A stretch of DNA of 64,000 nt, taken from Franconibacter helveticus LMG 23732 (GTDB lineage Bacteria > Pseudomonadota > Gammaproteobacteria > Enterobacterales > Enterobacteriaceae). The first letter of the stretch is position 1. Every line of letters starts with the position of its first letter. Position numbers and translations under genes: made by a program. Location: the NCBI RefSeq assembly GCF_000463115.2, contig NZ_AWFX01000057.1:45953-109952 (forward strand). Reading direction: 5' to 3'. The notes beneath the pieces were generated by a model that did not search any database, was not told where the DNA came from, and saw only the letters and a list, made by a program, of their open reading frames with translations. Below, piece by piece: positions 58,954-64,000 of this stretch.

Positions 58954-60714
58954 TTAATACCCTGCGGTCAGGTCATCCAGCGTGCGCGGATCCGAAGCGC
59001 CATAAAGCATGCCGTCCGGGCCGACCATAATGCTCTGGGTGCTGCCCATGACCTCTTTCACCGCCACGTTCTGCCCTTTCTCTTTTAACAGCCTCTGCGT
59101 GTCCGGGCTAAACCCTTTCTCAAGCCACAGCTCATCCGGCAGCCACTGGTGATGGAAACGCGGCGCGCTGGTCGCTTCCGCCACGTTCATCCCGTAATCC
59201 ACCGTGTTGACTATCATCTGCAAAACGGTGGTGATAATGCGGCTGCCGCCCGGGCTTCCGGTCACAAGCCAGGTTTTACCCTCTTTCACCACGATGGTCG
59301 GCGACATAGACGAAAGCGGACGCTTCTTCGGCCCCACGGCGTTAGCATCGCCCCCCACCAGCCCGTAAACGTTCGGTACGCCCGGCTTGGCGGAGAAATC
59401 GTCCATTTCGTTATTCAGCAGAATGCCGGTGTTGCCCGCCACAATGCCGCTGCCGAAATCGGTGTTAAGCGTGTAAGTGACCGCGACCGCGTTGCCGTCT
59501 TTATCCACAACCGAGAAATGCGTGGTCTGGTTGCTTTCATAAGGCGAGATATTGCCCGGCTTGATTTCCTTCGACGGCTTCGCCTTATTGATGTCTATCT
59601 GCTGGGCCAGCGACTTTGCGTAATCCTTACTGGTCAGCGCTTCCCACGGCACTTTCACGAAGTCAGGGTCGCCAAGGTACTCCGAACGATCGGCATAAGC
59701 GTATTTTTCTGCTTCCGCCATCAGCTGCATGCTGTCGGCGCTGCCGAAACCGTATTTATGCAGGTCAAAGTTTTCAAGAATATTGAGGATCTGCACGATG
59801 TGGATCCCGCCTGACGAGGGCGGCGGCATAGAGAAGATTTGGTAGCCGCGGTAATCGCCGCTGATGGGCGTACGCTCAACCGCTTTGTAGTTCGCCAGAT
59901 CCTCTTTGGTGATTAACCCGCCGTTGTTCGCCATCTCCTGCGCTATCTGATCGGCAATCGGGCCTTTATAGAAAGCATCAGGGCCGGTTTCGGCAATCAT
60001 CTCCAGGCTTTTCGCCAGATTGGTCTGCACCAGCTTCTCACCCTGTTGCAGCGGCGTGCCGTCGGGCTTCCAGAAAATTGCTTTGCTGTTTTCATGTTGC
60101 GGCAGAATATCGGCGCCGTAGGTTTTCAGGTCTGACGCCAGCGCCTCGTTGATGGTTATCCCGTCCCGCGCGAGCCGGATGGCAGGCTGGATCACCTTGT
60201 TAAGCGGCATGGTGCCGTACTTTTCCAGCGCCATGGAGAAACCCGCCACGCTTCCCGGCGTCCCGGTCGCCAGATGCGAGGTCAGCGATTTGTTGCTGTC
60301 GGCGTTGCCCTGCTCGTCAAGGAACATATCCCGCGTCGCTCTGGCAGGCGCCATTTCCCGGAAATCGATGGCGGTGACCTTGCCCTCTTTGGTGCGCAGC
60401 ATCATAAAACCGCCGCCGCCCAGGTTACCCGCCTGCGGGTGAGTGACCGCCAGCGCGAAGCCCACCGCTACGGCGGCATCCACCGCATTGCCGCCCTGCT
60501 TCAGGATATCCACCCCCACTTGCGTGGCAGTCGCGTCCACGGACGCCACCATGCCGTGCTGGGCGCGAACCGGGTGAAAAATATCCTGCTCAACGCCGTA
60601 GGAAACCGGCGCAGGGGCCGCCGTGGGCGGCGGCGCGGCCGTCACCGGTAAACATAACCCTGCCACCAGCGCCGGGATAACGGCCCAGCGTGCCATGTTC
60701 CACCTCATCGTCAT
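58954..60714 (-). CDS. ggt: Periplasmic gamma-glutamyltranspeptidase
   Basis: A 586-residue Ntn-hydrolase precursor (E. coli 580) that cleaves gamma-glutamyl bonds such as those of glutathione in the periplasm. A signal peptide (about 1-27, ending VTAAPP) is followed by the large subunit. The chain should cut itself before Thr397 (NQ-TTHFSVVDKDG) to release the small subunit with the new catalytic threonine. GNLGGGGFMML and GSPGGSRIITTVLQ are substrate-binding blocks. The start at 60714 follows GGAGAGCAGCA. Confidence 0.96.
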   Translation of the reverse strand: MTMRWNMARWAVIPALVAGLCLPVTAAPPPTAAPAPVSYGVEQDIFHPVRAQHGMVASVDATATQVGVDILKQGGNAVDAAVAVGFALAVTHPQAGNLGGGGFMMLRTKEGKVTAIDFREMAPARATRDMFLDEQGNADSNKSLTSHLATGTPGSVAGFSMALEKYGTMPLNKVIQPAIRLARDGITINEALASDLKTYGADILPQHENSKAIFWKPDGTPLQQGEKLVQTNLAKSLEMIAETGPDAFYKGPIADQIAQEMANNGGLITKEDLANYKAVERTPISGDYRGYQIFSMPPPSSGGIHIVQILNILENFDLHKYGFGSADSMQLMAEAEKYAYADRSEYLGDPDFVKVPWEALTSKDYAKSLAQQIDINKAKPSKEIKPGNISPYESNQTTHFSVVDKDGNAVAVTYTLNTDFGSGIVAGNTGILLNNEMDDFSAKPGVPNVYGLVGGDANAVGPKKRPLSSMSPTIVVKEGKTWLVTGSPGGSRIITTVLQMIVNTVDYGMNVAEATSAPRFHHQWLPDELWLEKGFSPDTQRLLKEKGQNVAVKEVMGSTQSIMVGPDGMLYGASDPRTLDDLTAGY

Positions 60715-60839
60715 TGCTGCTCTCCTGCTCAGAACGGGGCCAGCCCCCGCTTAAGCCTGGTTCACAATGCTTAAAAAATCATCGTGGTGCGATAAAGGAG
60801 ATACACTAAAAGAATGCCCCCGAAACGGAGGAAGTGAGA

Positions 60840-61328
60840 ATGAAACGAACATTGCTGATGGCGGCTTTGCTGCCCTGCTGCGCGCTGGCGCAGCCCCTGA
60901 ATGTCACCAATAACCCGAACCTGCCAGGCTATCAGATCCCGGCCCAGCAGCGGCTGCAAACGCAGATGCAGATAAATCAAAACCAGCGGCAAAGCATGCT
61001 CAATCAACAGGTGCAATCGCAAAGCCGCCTGCAACAACAGCATCTTGAAGCGCAGATCAACAACAACACGCAGCGCATGCGGCAGTCGCAGCCGGGCGAG
61101 TTGAACCCGCAAACGCAACAGGTCTTGCCGAATACCGGCGGCAGCATGTTGAGCAGCGGCGGCGAGCAAAGAATGCTGAACAACAGCGCAACAGTGACGC
61201 AGGAAAGCCATATGCTGCCGCAAAGAAGCAATGGCGATATGTTGCAGGAAAATAACGGCACGCTGAACACTAACAGCACGGGTATAACGCCGCAGCCTAA
61301 CGTGCCGCTGAAAACTATCGGGCCTTAA
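60840..61328 (+). CDS. yhhA: Gln/Asn-rich exported protein YhhA (DUF2756)
   Basis: A 162-residue protein (E. coli YhhA 146) with a signal peptide ([18 protein letters not shown]). The mature part is rich in Gln, Asn and Leu with a repetitive, probably helical middle ([20 protein letters not shown]). The conserved end is NVPLKTIGP. The function is unknown. The ATG at 60840 follows GGAGGAAGTGAGA; a GTG six bases earlier is also open. It is divergent from ggt and its stop codon overlaps that of ugpQ on the other strand (TTAA). Confidence 0.9.
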   Translation: MKRTLLMAALLPCCALAQPLNVTNNPNLPGYQIPAQQRLQTQMQINQNQRQSMLNQQVQSQSRLQQQHLEAQINNNTQRMRQSQPGELNPQTQQVLPNTGGSMLSSGGEQRMLNNSATVTQESHMLPQRSNGDMLQENNGTLNTNSTGITPQPNVPLKTIGP

Positions 61329-62061
61329 GCGCCAAAGTTCGGCCCGATAACATCAATCCGGTCGGTGCAGATGCAGTCTACGCCCCAGCTAAGCAGCAGC
61401 GCGGCGCGCTCCGGCGCATTCACGGTATAGACCAGAATGCGCAGCCCGGCGGACTTAATCTGCGCCACCCGCGCTTCGTCCAGCAGCTTATGGTTAAGAT
61501 GCAGCGAGACGCAGTCGAGCCTTGCCGCCAGCGCGCGCCAGTCATCGCGCCAGGCATCAAGCAGCAAACCGCGAGGCAGTTCAGGCGCCGCCTGCTGCGC
61601 CGCTTCCAGCGCGGCAATGGAAAAAGAAGAGAGCAGCGGCGCGGTCATGCCCTGCCACAGCTCGCGGGCAGCCAGCGCTACTGCTTTTCCTGTCCGGGCA
61701 TCGACGCCGGTTGTCGGCTTGATTTCAATATTCGCCATCATCGCGTGCTGGCGGCAACGCTGCGCCACTTCGGAAAGCAGCGGCAGCCTCTCGCCTTTAA
61801 ACTCGCCGCTGTACCAGCCGCCCGCATCCACCCTTAACAGTTCATCCCAGGTTAATTTTCCCGCCACGCCCCAGCCATTGCTGGTGCGCTCAAGCGTGTC
61901 GTCATGCAGCAGGAAGATATGTCCGTCGGCTGAGAGTTTGGCGTCGAACTCAATCATGGTGTGACCTAAGCGCGCCCCGACATCCATCGCCGCCAGCGTA
62001 TTTTCCGGCGCCAGCTTGCCGCCGCCGCGATGGGCGACGATTTTCGGGTAAGGCCAGTTGC

Positions 62062-62065
<4 letters not shown>
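61325..62065 (-). CDS. ugpQ: Glycerophosphodiester phosphodiesterase UgpQ
   Basis: Cytoplasmic GDPD-family enzyme of 246 residues (E. coli 247) that hydrolyses glycerophosphodiesters brought in by the Ugp transporter to glycerol 3-phosphate and an alcohol. Catalytic residues are in [19 protein letters not shown] (His, Arg, Glu) and the partner His in [14 protein letters not shown]. Last gene of the ugp operon, overlapping ugpC by 4 bases (ATGA). Confidence 0.96.
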
Positions 62066-63135
<1,070 letters not shown>

Positions 63136-63136
63136 C

Positions 63137-63982
63137 TTATTTCTCGCTATCCACCAGCCCGCGAACAAAGGCGCGCTGCATTGCCAAAACAATCACCACC
63201 GGCGGGATCAGGGTCAGCAACATCGCCGCCATCACCTGGTTCCACTGGGTGCTTCCCTCGCCAAGGGAAATCATCCCCTTAATGCCCGCCACCGCGGTGC
63301 CAAGCTCCGGGTCGCTGACGATAAGCAACGGCCAGAGGTACTGGTTCCAGCCGTAGATAAAGGTGATGACGAAGAGCGCCGCCAGATTGGTTTTTGACAG
63401 CGGCAGCACGATGTCGCGGAAAAAGCGCATCGGCGAGGCGCCGTCAATGCGCGCCGCTTCCAGCAGTTCGTCCGGCAGCGTCATAAAGAACTGACGGAAC
63501 AGAAAGGTGGCGGTGGCCGAGGCCATCAGCGGCAGCGTCAGCCCGGTGTAGCTGTCGAGCATTTTCAGGTTCGCAATCACCTCGACCGTGGGGAAAATAC
63601 GCACCTCTACCGGCAGCATCAGGGTGATGAAAATCATCCAGAAGAAAAGATTGCGCAACGGAAAGCGGAACCAGACGATGGCGAAGGCGGAGAGAATAGA
63701 AACCGCGATTTTGCCCACCGTAATGCTGAAGGCCATGATGAAGCTGTTAAGCAGCATCAGCCAGAAGGGCGCGCTGTTGGCGCCCACGCCGTTGCGCCAG
63801 ATATTGCTCATGTTCTCCCACAGATGGCCGCCCGGGATCAGCGTCATGGGCGTGGCGAACACCGCCTGGTTATCAAGCGTGGCCGCCACAAAGGCGACGT
63901 AGAGCGGGAAGAGGATGATGGTGATGCCGATAATCAGCATCACATGACAAAAGATGTCCAGCCCGCGACGGTTCTCAATCAT
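63137..63982 (-). CDS. ugpE: sn-Glycerol-3-phosphate ABC transporter permease UgpE
   Basis: A 281-residue inner-membrane permease, the E. coli length, with six helices. The EAA loop that contacts UgpC reads [20 protein letters not shown]. It pairs with UgpA, whose gene lies just upstream. The start overlaps the ugpA stop (ATGA). Confidence 0.97.
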   Translation of the reverse strand: MIENRRGLDIFCHVMLIIGITIILFPLYVAFVAATLDNQAVFATPMTLIPGGHLWENMSNIWRNGVGANSAPFWLMLLNSFIMAFSITVGKIAVSILSAFAIVWFRFPLRNLFFWMIFITLMLPVEVRIFPTVEVIANLKMLDSYTGLTLPLMASATATFLFRQFFMTLPDELLEAARIDGASPMRFFRDIVLPLSKTNLAALFVITFIYGWNQYLWPLLIVSDPELGTAVAGIKGMISLGEGSTQWNQVMAAMLLTLIPPVVIVLAMQRAFVRGLVDSEK

Positions 63983-64000
63983 TGGTAGCGCACCTTTTTT
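63979..64000 (-). CDS. ugpA: UgpA permease (last codons only)
   Basis: Only the last six sense codons and the stop are in the window. They read KKVRYQ, matching the KVHYQ end of E. coli UgpA, and overlap the ugpE start by 4 bases. The rest is beyond the right edge. Confidence 0.75.

Overview
The window is chromosomal DNA from a member of the Enterobacteriaceae. Nearly every gene can be matched by eye to an Escherichia coli K-12 counterpart at high identity and in the same order, from hofO/mrcA at the left to ugpCEA at the right (the 75-78 min region of the E. coli map). High G+C (roughly 57% by eye) and three non-K-12 insertions (a diguanylate cyclase, a bactofilin and an extra MetNIQ-type transporter) suggest Cronobacter or a close relative such as Franconibacter or Siccibacter. 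That genus call is an inference; the family call is firm. I saw no rRNA, tRNA, IS element, prophage or CRISPR array.

Layout. 1-1424: start of the hofMNO DNA-uptake operon (minus), divergent from mrcA (PBP1a, plus). 4150-9226: nudE, then igaA and the yrfG-hslR-hslO group. 9640-16764: pckA, ompR-envZ (minus), greB and tex. 17291-20106: the Fur-controlled ferrous iron operon feoABC. 20149-22714: a small DUF1471 periplasmic protein, bioH, gntX, nfuA, then a run of hairpins ending in a terminator that may be a small RNA. 22929-30838: the maltose genes malPQ (minus) and their activator malT (plus), with readable MalT boxes and CRP sites between them. 30920-34628: glpEGR divergent from glpD, with CRP and GlpR sites. 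34766-36322: a membrane diguanylate cyclase. 36378-45844: the complete glycogen cluster glgBXCAP. 46111-51051: asd, yhgN and the gluconate genes gntKU and gntR with a double GntR operator. 51152-54680: yhhW, yhhX, a bactofilin gene, the iron-sparing small RNA ryhB with its Fur box, and yhhY. 54938-58900: the accessory stretch, with a second MetN-MetI-MetQ ABC transporter, an unrecognised 128-residue protein and yicG. 58954-64000: ggt, yhhA and the glycerol-phosphate uptake genes ugpQ-C-E-(A).

The genes form several working groups. Carbon storage and overflow (glg, mal, glp, gnt, pckA) is largely under cAMP-CRP plus local regulators (MalT, GlpR, GntR). Iron is handled by feoABC and ryhB, both with clear Fur boxes, and by nfuA. 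The envelope is represented by mrcA, igaA, ompR-envZ and the bactofilin. Compared with E. coli K-12, yhgE, gntT, rtcBA-rtcR and yhhZ-yrhAB are missing from their usual places.

Most of the window is ordinary core genome. The places worth a second look are the cyclase beside the glycogen operon, the two-membrane-segment bactofilin beside ryhB, the extra methionine-type importer with a non-lipoprotein binding protein, the unrecognised protein with a palindrome upstream, and the possible small RNA between nfuA and malQ.
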